Assembly (NCBI GenBank): GCA_049472395.1 | Contig: JBLIRR010000010.1 | Span: 62,001-126,000, forward strand | DNA: 64,000 nt | Reading direction: 5' to 3' | DNA from: JBLIRR01 sp049472395 | GTDB taxonomy: Bacteria > SZUA-182 > DTGQ01 > JBLIRR01 | Shown here: piece by piece, positions 46,775-56,349 of the stretch | Numbering within the stretch: position 1 is the first letter of the stretch | How the letters are laid out: each line of letters begins with the position of its first letter | Translations under genes and position numbers: made by a program | Notes under the pieces: model-generated | The model's database searches: none | What the model saw: the letters and a program-made list of their open reading frames with translations, nothing else | What the model was told of the DNA's origin: nothing

Positions 46775-47000
46775 ATTAAATAAAATCTTTGAAATAATAG
46801 TATCCTTGCCTATTTATCGGTAAAGACACACCACTCCATCGGTAAGATTTTTTTCTTTGGCTTAAAATTCACTTAGAGGCTTTAGAAGATTGCTTAAAAA
46901 AAGATAGATAAGAGCGCCCCAAAATTCCTGGCATCTAATTTGCTCTTTTATTTGGCAGCAAAACTTATATGACAATAATTGATACTTAGGAAATGAAAAC

Positions 47001-49769
47001 ATGAACATTCTGAAAGCTACAAGATGTATTCTTTTGTTCAGCTTTTTCTTTTGTCTGTTCACTATTTTAACAAACAGGGGTATTGGTCATGCATCAAATG
47101 ATCCTGTACTCATTAGCAGTATAATAGGTCTTCAGCAATCTCCCGCTATTGCTTATTCTGATGAAGAAAATTGTTTTGTTGTATGGGAAGATAATAGAAC
47201 TGGTTCTTTTGATATAATCGGAGCAGTAGTAAATAAGGGGATGGTTCTTGGGCAAATACTTATATGCACAGCACCTGGAGACCAAATAAATCCAGTAATC
47301 GAATGGAATGGGATTAATTATTTTATTGTATGGCAGGATAAGCGAAATGGAAACTCGTTTGATTTATTTGGAGCACGAGTTTCTAAGATGGGTATTCTTT
47401 TGGACGGACCCGCTACTGCAAGCGGCAAGGTAATATCAATTGCTATAGGTGATCAGATAAATCCTCAGGTAAAATGGAATAAAAAAGATGCGTACTTTAT
47501 TGTCTGGGAGGATTATCGATCCGGCGAACCAGACGTATTTGGCATTAGGATATCAATTGAAAATCAAATCATCACAAATGAATTCGGGGGTATACCAATA
47601 TGCACACAACCAGGCCGGCAGATAAAACCAGTTGTATCATTTAATGGCTCTTTCTTTTTGGTCCTGTGGGAGAATCAATTATCAAGCAGCGCATACTCTA
47701 TTCATGGAAAAGCCATAGATAATGAGGCTGAATTTACAATAAATCCGGACAATATTTCTCCAAGGCATCCTTCTTTAGATTCTAACGGAGAAAATTTTAT
47801 TGTTGTATGGGATGGCATAAATAACCAAGGCAGTTCAAATATCTATGCGACATTCCTCGATAATAATGGTCAAATAATAAATAATAGTATTACAATAAGC
47901 TCTCATCCATCATACATTCAAACCAATCCAACAGTAAAGTGGACAGGTTCCTATTATACTATCTTTTTTAATGATGAAAGAAAAAAAATATTCGCAAGCC
48001 GCATAAGCGCCGATGGGCTATTACTTGATATGCCCCCTGAATCAGGTGCTATAAGCCTTGATTTCGTTCTTAATACAGGAACCGACAAAGCGCCTGCCCT
48101 ATCCTTTAATAATGAAGGCTCAATATTCCTGGCGTGGGAGGAGCATACTTCCTCTGACATTGATCTGTATGGACAAATTATTATTTTTTCTAATCCACCC
48201 ATTCTCTCTTTTACAAATGAACCTGAATTCATTGACACAGCCGTCTCTCCAACGGAGGGGGATAATAATACCCTATTTAATTTTAGGGTTAAATATTCCC
48301 ATTTTGATGGAAAAGAACCTTCCGTAATGCAGGTTCTAATTGATGGCGATAATGATGAAGAGTATACTTCACCCGAAGATATTGTCGCTGATATGTCCTT
48401 GGCGTCCCTTGAAAATAATCCTGATTATAAAACAGGAGTTATCTATTCGGCAGAGGTATACTTGCCTCTTCCAGAGCCGGGTGATATCCGTTATCGGTTT
48501 TTTTTCAGTGATGATAAGGAAGCTGCTCTCGGTAAAGCGGTTGAAGGCGGATTCATTAAACTCAAATATTCTACACCTCGCTTAATATGGCCTGATTGGG
48601 AAGGCTACAGCGGGGATGGGGTCCACCCGAATCAAGGTATTGGTGGTGATAGATTCGATTTTATGATTAATTGTATCTCGCCAGATCAGCAATTACCTGC
48701 ATTCCATGAGGTCTGGATTGACTTAAATGCAAACTTGTCATATGAAGACAATGAAAAATTTACAATGGAACCGATTGATCATATAACCTATTCTTTTTCT
48801 GCTGAAATAAAATTTCCGGGTGTAAATACTATCCAATACCGATTTTTCTTCGCGACAAGCGATCATGAGCCAATAACCGGTGAAGACGAAGAAGGTCAAG
48901 ATCCGGCGCAAGATCACTTTATTACCATCTCCTCATATAAAAATCAACCAATACTCTCATGGATAAAGGAATATCAACTATATAAAGGTTCTATCGCCAT
49001 CAAAGAGTATGACAAATATTATATTACGTTTAAAATAGGATATTCGGACATGGATAATGAACCACCGCTTAATAGCTTTTTATGGTTAGATTTGAATAAT
49101 AATCAGACGATTGAACCTGATGAAACGTATACCATGTCTTTGGCTGATCCCTATAATACCCCCAACTATGTGGATAATACCTGCTATACTACTGAAATTA
49201 TCCTTCCTGATATACCCACAGGCCTATTATTCTATAAATTCATTTTTGATGATGGGGCAAATCTCGCACATGGAGAACCGTATACAGAAGGAGGAACAGT
49301 GCAGCTCGAGTCTCCTCTACAACTTAATTGGGTCAATGAAATCGGCTTTGACGACGATGGAATAGAGGTCATGATAGATGGAAACTCTCTTGAAGTAGAA
49401 TTTAAAGTCTCTTATGTAAATATATACGATATCCCGCCTCTTCAAAAAGAGATATGGATCGATTTAGATAATAATTCTACGTTTAGCACTTCAGAAAGAT
49501 TTGAAATGAACGAAGAGAATGTGGTTGATACTCTTTACTCTGAAGGGAAAATATATCACCTCTCTCTTACTCTTGTGAGCCCTGAAACAGACCCAATCCC
49601 CTATCGATTCTATTTTACTGATGCCTATGGGATTGCTACCGGAGAACCCTCTCAAGAAGGATTGTCTTTCTCCTTAGAAGAGGGTATAACACCGCTATAT
49701 AAAGATGAAAACCTTCCTTCTTCAAACCATACACGCAGTGGCATGGGATGTTTTATAAGAAGTATTTAG
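47001..49769 (+). CDS. Secreted propeller/repeat protein with CF tail
   Basis: 922 residues. Signal peptide (about 1-31), then seven repeats of the VVWEDNRTGSFDIIGA type (about 33-395), consistent with a seven-bladed propeller. Four repeats of about 120 residues follow (about 400-905), each with a calcium-loop-like WIDLNxN...E..TM segment and a YRFFFSD-type strand, ending GxPxxxG. The extreme C-terminus is SGMGCFIRSI, the same type of tail as on the three proteases transcribed divergently beside it. No enzyme motif. Probably a surface or extracellular adhesin, scaffold or substrate binder. It converges on the DUF4340 gene with a 4-base stop overlap. Confidence 0.82.
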   Translation: MNILKATRCILLFSFFFCLFTILTNRGIGHASNDPVLISSIIGLQQSPAIAYSDEENCFVVWEDNRTGSFDIIGAVVNKGMVLGQILICTAPGDQINPVIEWNGINYFIVWQDKRNGNSFDLFGARVSKMGILLDGPATASGKVISIAIGDQINPQVKWNKKDAYFIVWEDYRSGEPDVFGIRISIENQIITNEFGGIPICTQPGRQIKPVVSFNGSFFLVLWENQLSSSAYSIHGKAIDNEAEFTINPDNISPRHPSLDSNGENFIVVWDGINNQGSSNIYATFLDNNGQIINNSITISSHPSYIQTNPTVKWTGSYYTIFFNDERKKIFASRISADGLLLDMPPESGAISLDFVLNTGTDKAPALSFNNEGSIFLAWEEHTSSDIDLYGQIIIFSNPPILSFTNEPEFIDTAVSPTEGDNNTLFNFRVKYSHFDGKEPSVMQVLIDGDNDEEYTSPEDIVADMSLASLENNPDYKTGVIYSAEVYLPLPEPGDIRYRFFFSDDKEAALGKAVEGGFIKLKYSTPRLIWPDWEGYSGDGVHPNQGIGGDRFDFMINCISPDQQLPAFHEVWIDLNANLSYEDNEKFTMEPIDHITYSFSAEIKFPGVNTIQYRFFFATSDHEPITGEDEEGQDPAQDHFITISSYKNQPILSWIKEYQLYKGSIAIKEYDKYYITFKIGYSDMDNEPPLNSFLWLDLNNNQTIEPDETYTMSLADPYNTPNYVDNTCYTTEIILPDIPTGLLFYKFIFDDGANLAHGEPYTEGGTVQLESPLQLNWVNEIGFDDDGIEVMIDGNSLEVEFKVSYVNIYDIPPLQKEIWIDLDNNSTFSTSERFEMNEENVVDTLYSEGKIYHLSLTLVSPETDPIPYRFYFTDAYGIATGEPSQEGLSFSLEEGITPLYKDENLPSSNHTRSGMGCFIRSI

Positions 49770-51133
49770 CCCTCTTTTTTTATCACATCCTCCCAATTGA
49801 ACAGCAATTTATCTATGCTATATTTTCCAATTAAATACACAAAATTTTTATTGTGTAATTTAAAATAGTATTTATCCTTTTTCGTGTCAAAGAGTTTTCC
49901 AATCTGCTCAATTATAGCATCCCCTTCATTAGGAACGAGGGTGATGGTCTCTTGAGGAATATCTAATCCATACTCCTTTAATTCATTCTCTAGGTCCTCT
50001 GGCCATAATACTTCTAATGCACGCAGGTTTGTTAATGTTTTCACAATATCATTTATCATATCCGTCTTAAGCGCCACTTTTTCAGGTTTTATTGCCTCCC
50101 ACTCACCATTGTCACCTCTCGCAATCGTATAAGTATTTCCTTTTTTGGCAAAGGTAATCTCTTTAATTTCTTTTTCATCTATCTTTACGACTGAACGATC
50201 AACTAAATCGAGCCATTTTTTATTCACCCTTTCAATGTTATATTTAGCAATTGTGTAAAGATACTCTTTCTCATCAACCTTGAGATAATAATCTTCTTTA
50301 TCAGGTATCTTGGCCATTCTTTCCGTATATATTTTCCCATCTTTTAAGGTAATTTTTAAAGTCAACAGCGGATTGTCAAGCCCATATTCCGTCAGCTCTT
50401 TATCCTGTCGCTTTATCTCTTGCGCACGAAGGCTTGCCAGCGCCCTTACAATACTAGAGGCTTCAGAACCCAATGATGCCTCAACCGGCGAAATTACCTT
50501 CCATTTATTTTCATCTTCCTCATCACGCATAATTAAATAGGCTCCTTCATCCTCATGAATGAATTCTACCTTATCAATATCCTCCATCTTTAATGCGACA
50601 ACCGTTTTATCAACCCAATTCTGAGGAGTTTTATCAAATTCTGATTTAAGATGAAATCCACGGTGACTGATCACCTCGTGAGAATCTTTTTTTCTGACAT
50701 AGGTACTCATAAAGTCAGGACCACTCTTTCCAATGAATAGATCCGCAATTATAGAATCATTTTTATCTTTCACCACTACTTCAAGTCCTGAATTGGGATC
50801 TACCTCATAGATAGATTGTTTTTCCGGATTGCGAGATATGATAGTATCTTTATTTATTTCCACAATAGTGTCAAGGGCTTTATTTATTTGATCTTCTCCG
50901 GCAGGAAGGTTGTCTTCCTCAACTACCACCCATGTATCTTCAATTTTTTTCAAATTTATTATGCTTGATTTATTATCAATTACGATTGATGCAGCAGAAG
51001 CCGGATCAAACCCTGGAAAAAGAGAGTTGCTCTCATTTTTATTATCCTTAGGAGCCCTTACCATAAATGCGACAATACATATTATTATCAATAGGAAAAG
51101 GAATATAATTGTTTTTTTAGAATTCATACACAT
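49766..51133 (-). CDS. DUF4340 protein associated with Gld-type ABC transporter
   Basis: 455 residues, one N-terminal membrane helix (about 6-24), then a large extracytoplasmic part made of repeated DUF4340 units, each with an INLKKIEDTWVV or YTIARGDNGEWEAI beta motif. DUF4340 proteins regularly occur next to GldG-like genes and are thought to belong to the same membrane complex. The start overlaps the GldG-like gene by 17 bases, so it is the last gene of the four-gene transporter operon. Confidence 0.88.
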   Translation of the reverse strand: MCMNSKKTIIFLFLLIIICIVAFMVRAPKDNKNESNSLFPGFDPASAASIVIDNKSSIINLKKIEDTWVVVEEDNLPAGEDQINKALDTIVEINKDTIISRNPEKQSIYEVDPNSGLEVVVKDKNDSIIADLFIGKSGPDFMSTYVRKKDSHEVISHRGFHLKSEFDKTPQNWVDKTVVALKMEDIDKVEFIHEDEGAYLIMRDEEDENKWKVISPVEASLGSEASSIVRALASLRAQEIKRQDKELTEYGLDNPLLTLKITLKDGKIYTERMAKIPDKEDYYLKVDEKEYLYTIAKYNIERVNKKWLDLVDRSVVKIDEKEIKEITFAKKGNTYTIARGDNGEWEAIKPEKVALKTDMINDIVKTLTNLRALEVLWPEDLENELKEYGLDIPQETITLVPNEGDAIIEQIGKLFDTKKDKYYFKLHNKNFVYLIGKYSIDKLLFNWEDVIKKEG

Positions 51134-52742
51134 AACTCCTTCTTTTCCGTTTTAAGTAAACCCGTACTAAACCAAATATAATAATTAATATGGAAATTCC
51201 AAAAATATTAATATATCGAATAGTGGCCATTTGGCTGGATGAAATCTCCTTTAACGGCCGGTCTACAGTTTCGCGAGACCTAATCCCTATCAATTTATCT
51301 CCCATGGTAAGCCAATCTACCATATTCATAAAAAATATGCTGTTCTCCCTAAAGCGACCTAAAAAATCATCTTTTATAAATCGGGAATTACCGATTGCAA
51401 TAATCTGAACATCCTCATGGTTTTCCTTAAGAGCGCTCTCATCAGCTGTTGATTCTTTGTCAGAATCCTCCTCTTCCTTTGGGGGGATTTTTTTATTTGC
51501 ATAAAAGCTTTTAAATTTTCCTGAAAGCATTACGGCAAGAGGAATTTCCTCTCGTGATCCTGCAGCCGTGAGACCAAAATTTTGCTGAGGATTTAAATCA
51601 TAGCGACCTTGCTGGGTCCATCCATGAGGAGTCGTCTTCGCTAAAATAGTTGCGGAAACACCCTGTCTTTCAATGGAGGCCTGCTCTATTTTTAAGGAAC
51701 TTGTCCATGGCAATGTCAACGATTCAAGCTCGCTTACCATCGGCTGTTCTTTATTAAAGCCATCCTTACGCACTTTCGGCCAGAAGGGGTATGGCAGTTG
51801 AAAATGAAAAAATCCTCCTCCGCTGAATGCCGCCCTGGAATTGCTCCTATCGAGAACAAGATCACTTTTAATTGTCACTCCATAATGCCTTAACATATCA
51901 AGCAGATCCGTTTCCACATTATTGGCAGAAAGACCCCCTTCTTCACCAAGTTTCACCGTGTCTATAAGAAAAATTTCCTTTCCGCCTCCCATAAGATATT
52001 GATCTAAAAGATATTTATGTCTGTCTGAAACCTTTTCAGCTCCTGCTATGATCAGTGTATCTATTTTCTCTAATGCTTCTTTATCTTTCTTAAGATCAAC
52101 CTCCCGTATTTCGTATTGCTTCTCTAACATTTTCTTGATATTGCTATAATCATCTTCCAGTGGCCTTTCTCCATGACCGGTTAAAAATCCGACCACTTTT
52201 GGTTCTTTTCTAATTACCTTTAAAATTGCGCTCGTAAGATCATATTCCAAATTGTCTATATTTTGTATTACAGGTATTGCTTCTTTCCTATCCTCATAAA
52301 GTACAGACATTCCCAAATATACATTGGCAACCTGGGCCTTATCTTTTTCAAAAACATTAAGCATGACCTTCGGAATACCAATGAACTGCATTCGTTGCTC
52401 CAGTTCCGGATCAGAAGCAGGATCAATAAATTCAACCTGCAAATTCCCTCGCGCATATGCTTTGTATTCATCTAACATATCTTGAACATTATGCTGAAGA
52501 TCAACGAGTTGAGGGGGAAGGTTCTTAGTAAAATAGACTTTTATATTAATGAGATCATCAAGGTCTCGTGCTATGTTTTTAGTGGTTTCAGAAATAGAAA
52601 ATCTCTTATCCTCCGTCATATCAAGTCGAGAAAATTTAGCGAGAGAAATTACATTAATAGCTATTATAATTACCAACACAATGAGAATATAAATGAAAAC
52701 ATGCGTGCTATACCCAATCTTTTCTAGCTTACCCTTACTCAT
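51117..52742 (-). CDS. GldG-like component of ABC exporter
   Basis: 541 residues. One membrane helix near the N-terminus (about 12-31) and one near the C-terminus (about 510-528), with an extracytoplasmic region between them that contains the family landmarks FSISETTKNIARDL, VYFTKNLPPQL, VGFLTGHGERP and LIIAGAEKVSD. In Flavobacterium, GldA, GldF and GldG are needed for gliding, but the same set occurs in many non-gliding bacteria, where the cargo is unknown. It follows the permease by 3 bases. Confidence 0.88.
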   Translation of the reverse strand: MSKGKLEKIGYSTHVFIYILIVLVIIIAINVISLAKFSRLDMTEDKRFSISETTKNIARDLDDLINIKVYFTKNLPPQLVDLQHNVQDMLDEYKAYARGNLQVEFIDPASDPELEQRMQFIGIPKVMLNVFEKDKAQVANVYLGMSVLYEDRKEAIPVIQNIDNLEYDLTSAILKVIRKEPKVVGFLTGHGERPLEDDYSNIKKMLEKQYEIREVDLKKDKEALEKIDTLIIAGAEKVSDRHKYLLDQYLMGGGKEIFLIDTVKLGEEGGLSANNVETDLLDMLRHYGVTIKSDLVLDRSNSRAAFSGGGFFHFQLPYPFWPKVRKDGFNKEQPMVSELESLTLPWTSSLKIEQASIERQGVSATILAKTTPHGWTQQGRYDLNPQQNFGLTAAGSREEIPLAVMLSGKFKSFYANKKIPPKEEEDSDKESTADESALKENHEDVQIIAIGNSRFIKDDFLGRFRENSIFFMNMVDWLTMGDKLIGIRSRETVDRPLKEISSSQMATIRYINIFGISILIIIFGLVRVYLKRKRRSYVYEF

Positions 52743-52745
52743 ATT

Positions 52746-53480
52746 CTATCTCCATTTCCTGCTCTCAATAGAGCGAATATTTAAAAATAAGAAAAATCCT
52801 ATGACTGACAAATAATAAATAATATCTCTTGTATCTATTATTCCCCTGCCTATGCTTTTAAAGTGATAACCCAATCCCAAAAAAGAGCATATGGAGGCAA
52901 GAGTGCTTGGAAGAGCCATAAGAACTATGTCTTCGCCTATTATAAATAATACAAAACAAAAAAATATTCCCAATATAAAGGCAACAATCTGATTTTCAGT
53001 CAAGCTGCTTACAAAGAGCCCAATAGAAAGGTATGCACCTCCCATGAGCAAAGCCCCCAAATACCCCCCAATAATAGGCCCAATATCCGGACTTCCCAGA
53101 AAAAACAGTGTTAAAGGAATTGTAAAAGAAAGAAGAATTGAAAAGGCGAAAAAAATAAAAGCTGCGAGAAACTTACCGATCACAACTTCAGTATCTGTTA
53201 TGGGCAGAGTCATTAATACCTCCATAGTACCAAGCTTTTTCTCTTCCGCCCATAACCTCATAGTTATTGCGGGGATAAAAAATAAGAATATCCACGGCAG
53301 CAGACTAAAAAAGGCCCTCATATTCGCCTGGCCAATAAGAAAGAACCCTCGAAAAAATATCCATGAGCTAAATACCAAAAATGCCGTTATATAAATATAC
53401 GCTATAGGTGAGTTAAAATAACTGGCAAATTCTTTTTTAAAGATAGCAATAATATTTTTCATAACCTTCTCCCATTTCAA
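52746..53480 (-). CDS. ABC-2 type permease, GldF-like
   Basis: 244 residues with six membrane helices, starting with the conserved IIAIFKKEFASYFNSPIAYIY segment seen in GldF-type permeases and later LWAEEKKLGTMEVLMTLPITD (quoted in part: RLWAEEKKLGTMEVL), the coupling-helix signature. Forms the membrane channel for the ATPase encoded just upstream, with which it overlaps by 4 bases. Confidence 0.92.
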   Translation of the reverse strand: MKWEKVMKNIIAIFKKEFASYFNSPIAYIYITAFLVFSSWIFFRGFFLIGQANMRAFFSLLPWIFLFFIPAITMRLWAEEKKLGTMEVLMTLPITDTEVVIGKFLAAFIFFAFSILLSFTIPLTLFFLGSPDIGPIIGGYLGALLMGGAYLSIGLFVSSLTENQIVAFILGIFFCFVLFIIGEDIVLMALPSTLASICSFLGLGYHFKSIGRGIIDTRDIIYYLSVIGFFLFLNIRSIESRKWR

Positions 53481-54424
53481 TTCTCAATAAGGTGTGTAAA
53501 GACATCCTCAAGCGTAACTTTATGTCTTACAAGTTCGATTAAACTCCACTTATTATCAACTACACACTGAAATAATTTCTCTCGTATATCTGTTCCTTTA
53601 TTACTTTTAATAATAAATGGATAGATATTTTCTTCTCCCGGAATTCCTCCATTTTCCAGATTCTCAGCAACTTCAATAACATCCTCGATTTTCTCCAATT
53701 TAGCTCGTATCTCTGCTTCGGGCCCACGAATTGTTATATACACGGTCTCTTGACCCTTAGCTTGTGCGGATAGCTCCTCTGGAGTACCAGACCCAACGAG
53801 TTTTCCCTTATCAATTATTACTATTCTTTTGCATGTTGCCTGAACCTCGGGTAAGATGTGAGAGCTGAGGATAATGGTCTTTTCTTTTCCTATCTTCTTA
53901 ATCAATTCACGAATTTCCATAATTTGATTCGGATCTAATCCGCTGGTCGGCTCATCGAGGATTAGAATATCAGGATCATGAATCAGGGCCTGTGCAAGGC
54001 CTACCCTTTGTCGATATCCCTTAGAAAGCTCTCCTATATTCTTGCTTATTTGCCCATGGAGACCACAACGGTCAATAGCTTCCTTAATTTTCTTTCGTTT
54101 TTCAGTATTTGGAATGCTACGGATTTCCGCTATAAAAAGCAGGTAATCAATAACCCCCATATCATAATATAAAGGCGCATTTTCAGGCAAATATCCCAAT
54201 CGTTTTCTTATCTCAAGGGAATCTTTAAATGTATCAAATCCCGCTAACGTTGCAGTCCCCGAGTCAGCGGGCATATAACAGGTCAAAATACGCATGGTTG
54301 TAGTTTTTCCTGCTCCATTGGGACCAAGAAACCCTAGTATTTCTCCTTTTTCAACCTTTAAATTTATTCCATCAACAGCGACGGTATTGCCAAATGTCTT
54401 TCTTAAATTAGAAATCTCTATCAT
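53477..54424 (-). CDS. ABC transporter ATPase, GldA-like
   Basis: 315 residues. Walker A GPNGAGKTTT (about 35-44), signature LSKGYRQRVGLAQAL, Walker B ILILDEPTSGLDP and the switch His in LSSHILPE are all intact. A C-terminal extension of about 95 residues is typical for GldA/NatA ATPases. First gene of the operon gldA-gldF-gldG-DUF4340. The drive is ATP-dependent export of an unknown substrate. Confidence 0.93.
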   Translation of the reverse strand: MIEISNLRKTFGNTVAVDGINLKVEKGEILGFLGPNGAGKTTTMRILTCYMPADSGTATLAGFDTFKDSLEIRKRLGYLPENAPLYYDMGVIDYLLFIAEIRSIPNTEKRKKIKEAIDRCGLHGQISKNIGELSKGYRQRVGLAQALIHDPDILILDEPTSGLDPNQIMEIRELIKKIGKEKTIILSSHILPEVQATCKRIVIIDKGKLVGSGTPEELSAQAKGQETVYITIRGPEAEIRAKLEKIEDVIEVAENLENGGIPGEENIYPFIIKSNKGTDIREKLFQCVVDNKWSLIELVRHKVTLEDVFTHLIEN

Positions 54425-54573
54425 GATATTATCCCTGCTTATTTAACTCTTTTTTTAACCATAATTAATATATGAAACTAAAGCTCCTTTTTCTTTAATA
54501 ACAATAACATCGATTAAGAATACTAAAATAATATATAAGAACGAGTTTGTCAAGAACCAGGAACTCTTTTTGC

Positions 54574-54721
54574 CAATTCTAATTTTAAACACAGAATAGA
54601 GTGCGTAGTGTTTGATATAAACTGGTGGGATTAGGTCTTGAAATATGAACACTGAAAAAAATTTACTTATCTCAAAGACCTAATCCCGCATATTGTCAAC
54701 ATAATGTCAAAATCAGAATTG
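54574..54721. mobile_element. Nested inverted-repeat element (MITE/REP-like), copy A
   Basis: This fills much of the 307-base gap 54425-54731. Outer arms CAATTCTAATTTT (54574-54586) and AAAATCAGAATTG (54709-54721) are inverted with one mismatch. Inner arms GGGATTAGGTCTT (54627-54639) and its perfect complement (54675-54687) form a second hairpin. The inner sequence continues GAAATATGA as in copy B at 60.4 kb, and the spacing from inner to outer right arm is 21-22 bases in both. No coding capacity. It ends 11 bases from the stop of the HtrA gene. Such elements are moved by a transposase supplied in trans, possibly of the TnpA-REP type; none is in view. Confidence 0.75.
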
Positions 54722-54731
54722 ATGAATTTTT

Positions 54732-56210
54732 TTATTTCTTTACTGCTATAAAAATAATACGATCATCCCTACCTATTAAAAATAATACTGTATCTTTGCT
54801 TTTACCTGATTTTATCGCCTTGCGAAACTCCTTCACACTGCTTGTTTTCTCTCTGTTTACCTCTAAAATTACATCGCCCCTCTTAATTCCTGCCTCATCC
54901 GCATTACTCCCTGACTCCACATCATTTACCATCACACCTTCTGTCTCAGAAAAATTAAAATGCGCGGCCAACTCAGGTGTTATATCCTGGACTGTCATGC
55001 CAAAAAGTTGCTCTTGTGTTGAAGATGTTTTAGATCGTGTTCCCTCCTTGGGAAATTCACCTAATTTGACTTTCACTGTCTTGCGTTTTCCATCACGTAT
55101 AAATTCTAACTCAACGCTCGTGCCTGGTTTAGTAAGACCTGCGTATCTCGATAAATCTGTATACTCTTTTATTTCTTTATTATTGAATTTTGTAATTATA
55201 TCACCTCTTTTAATATCAACTTTATCCGCCGGAGAATCCTCCTCTACCTCTGCGACAAGTGCTCCTTTATTTTCCTTAATATCAAAGGAGCTCGCAATAT
55301 CAGGCGTTACCTTTTGTATCATTAAACCAAGCCATCCTCTACGGATTTTTCCCTCTTCTTTCAAATCTGAGAGCACTGATTGAACCATATTAATTGGTAT
55401 GGCAAAACCAATTCCATCTCCCCCCATAATGATAGCCGTATTAATACCAACTACCTTGCCTTCAATATTGAGCAGAGGACCACCGCTATTGCCGGGATTA
55501 ATAGAAGCATCTGTTTGAATAAATGAATTATATGGTCCCTGGCCTATGGGCCTCCATTTCGCACTTACTATCCCCGCGGTGACTGTATGCTCCAGACCGA
55601 AAGGATTACCAATAGCTACGACCCATTCTCCGATCTGAAGCGCATCAGAATCTCCCATCTCTACGATAGGCAAATTCTCCTTTGCCTTTATTTTAAGCAG
55701 AGCAATATCCATATCCTCATCACTTCCAATAACTTTTGCTTCATATTCATTTTCAGTAGAAGTTGTCACCTTGATATCATCTGCATCCTTAACCACATGG
55801 TAATTAGTTAAAATATACCCCTCCTCATCAATAATAAATCCAGAGCCTAAACTGCTTTGCTTATGCTGTTTAGGGAATTCAAAAAATTTTTCGAATAGAT
55901 CATCACCAAAAAAATCACGGAAAGGATTCCTCATCGAGGGATCATGAAATTTTTCAATGCCCTTAATAACTTGGGTCGTACTAATATATACAACTGAAGG
56001 ATTTGCTTTCTTCGCTATTTCAACAAATGTATTGAATGATATGATTCCTGATGAAGGCGTTACTTGTTGCGATTCGGAGATCGCCCCTTTAACGGCCTCT
56101 GTTGAACCGGTCAAATTAAGATTAGATGCTATAATTGCCCCTATAAGAGCAGAAATAAGCCCAATGCCTATAATTGAAATAAGCCCAATGCCTATTCTTT
56201 TTTTGCTCAC
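54732..56210 (-). CDS. degP: HtrA/DegP-type serine protease
   Basis: 492 residues. An N-terminal signal anchor (about 5-29) places it in the periplasm. The trypsin-like domain (about 100-290) has an intact triad: His in TNYHVV, Asp in EDMDIALL and Ser in NPGNSGGPL. Two PDZ domains follow, at about 300-390 and 405-490. It degrades or refolds damaged envelope proteins. Length and two PDZ domains fit DegP/DegQ. It sits upstream of copy A of the repeat element and downstream of the sigma factor on the same strand. Confidence 0.95.
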   Translation of the reverse strand: MSKKRIGIGLISIIGIGLISALIGAIIASNLNLTGSTEAVKGAISESQQVTPSSGIISFNTFVEIAKKANPSVVYISTTQVIKGIEKFHDPSMRNPFRDFFGDDLFEKFFEFPKQHKQSSLGSGFIIDEEGYILTNYHVVKDADDIKVTTSTENEYEAKVIGSDEDMDIALLKIKAKENLPIVEMGDSDALQIGEWVVAIGNPFGLEHTVTAGIVSAKWRPIGQGPYNSFIQTDASINPGNSGGPLLNIEGKVVGINTAIIMGGDGIGFAIPINMVQSVLSDLKEEGKIRRGWLGLMIQKVTPDIASSFDIKENKGALVAEVEEDSPADKVDIKRGDIITKFNNKEIKEYTDLSRYAGLTKPGTSVELEFIRDGKRKTVKVKLGEFPKEGTRSKTSSTQEQLFGMTVQDITPELAAHFNFSETEGVMVNDVESGSNADEAGIKRGDVILEVNREKTSSVKEFRKAIKSGKSKDTVLFLIGRDDRIIFIAVKK

Positions 56211-56349
56211 GTTATACCCCTCCCTTTAATTAGATTGTTTAAGCAACAATTTATAGTTTTATTTTTATAAAAATAGACTTTAAATAGAAATATAATGAAA
56301 GAATGTCTTTATGTCTCTTATAACATGAACTATAATATTTTTCAACTAT

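Noticed and set aside
46820..46850. ATCGGTAA direct repeats upstream of the propeller gene as a riboswitch
   Set aside because: Only an 8-base repeat is visible and no known aptamer fold could be drawn.
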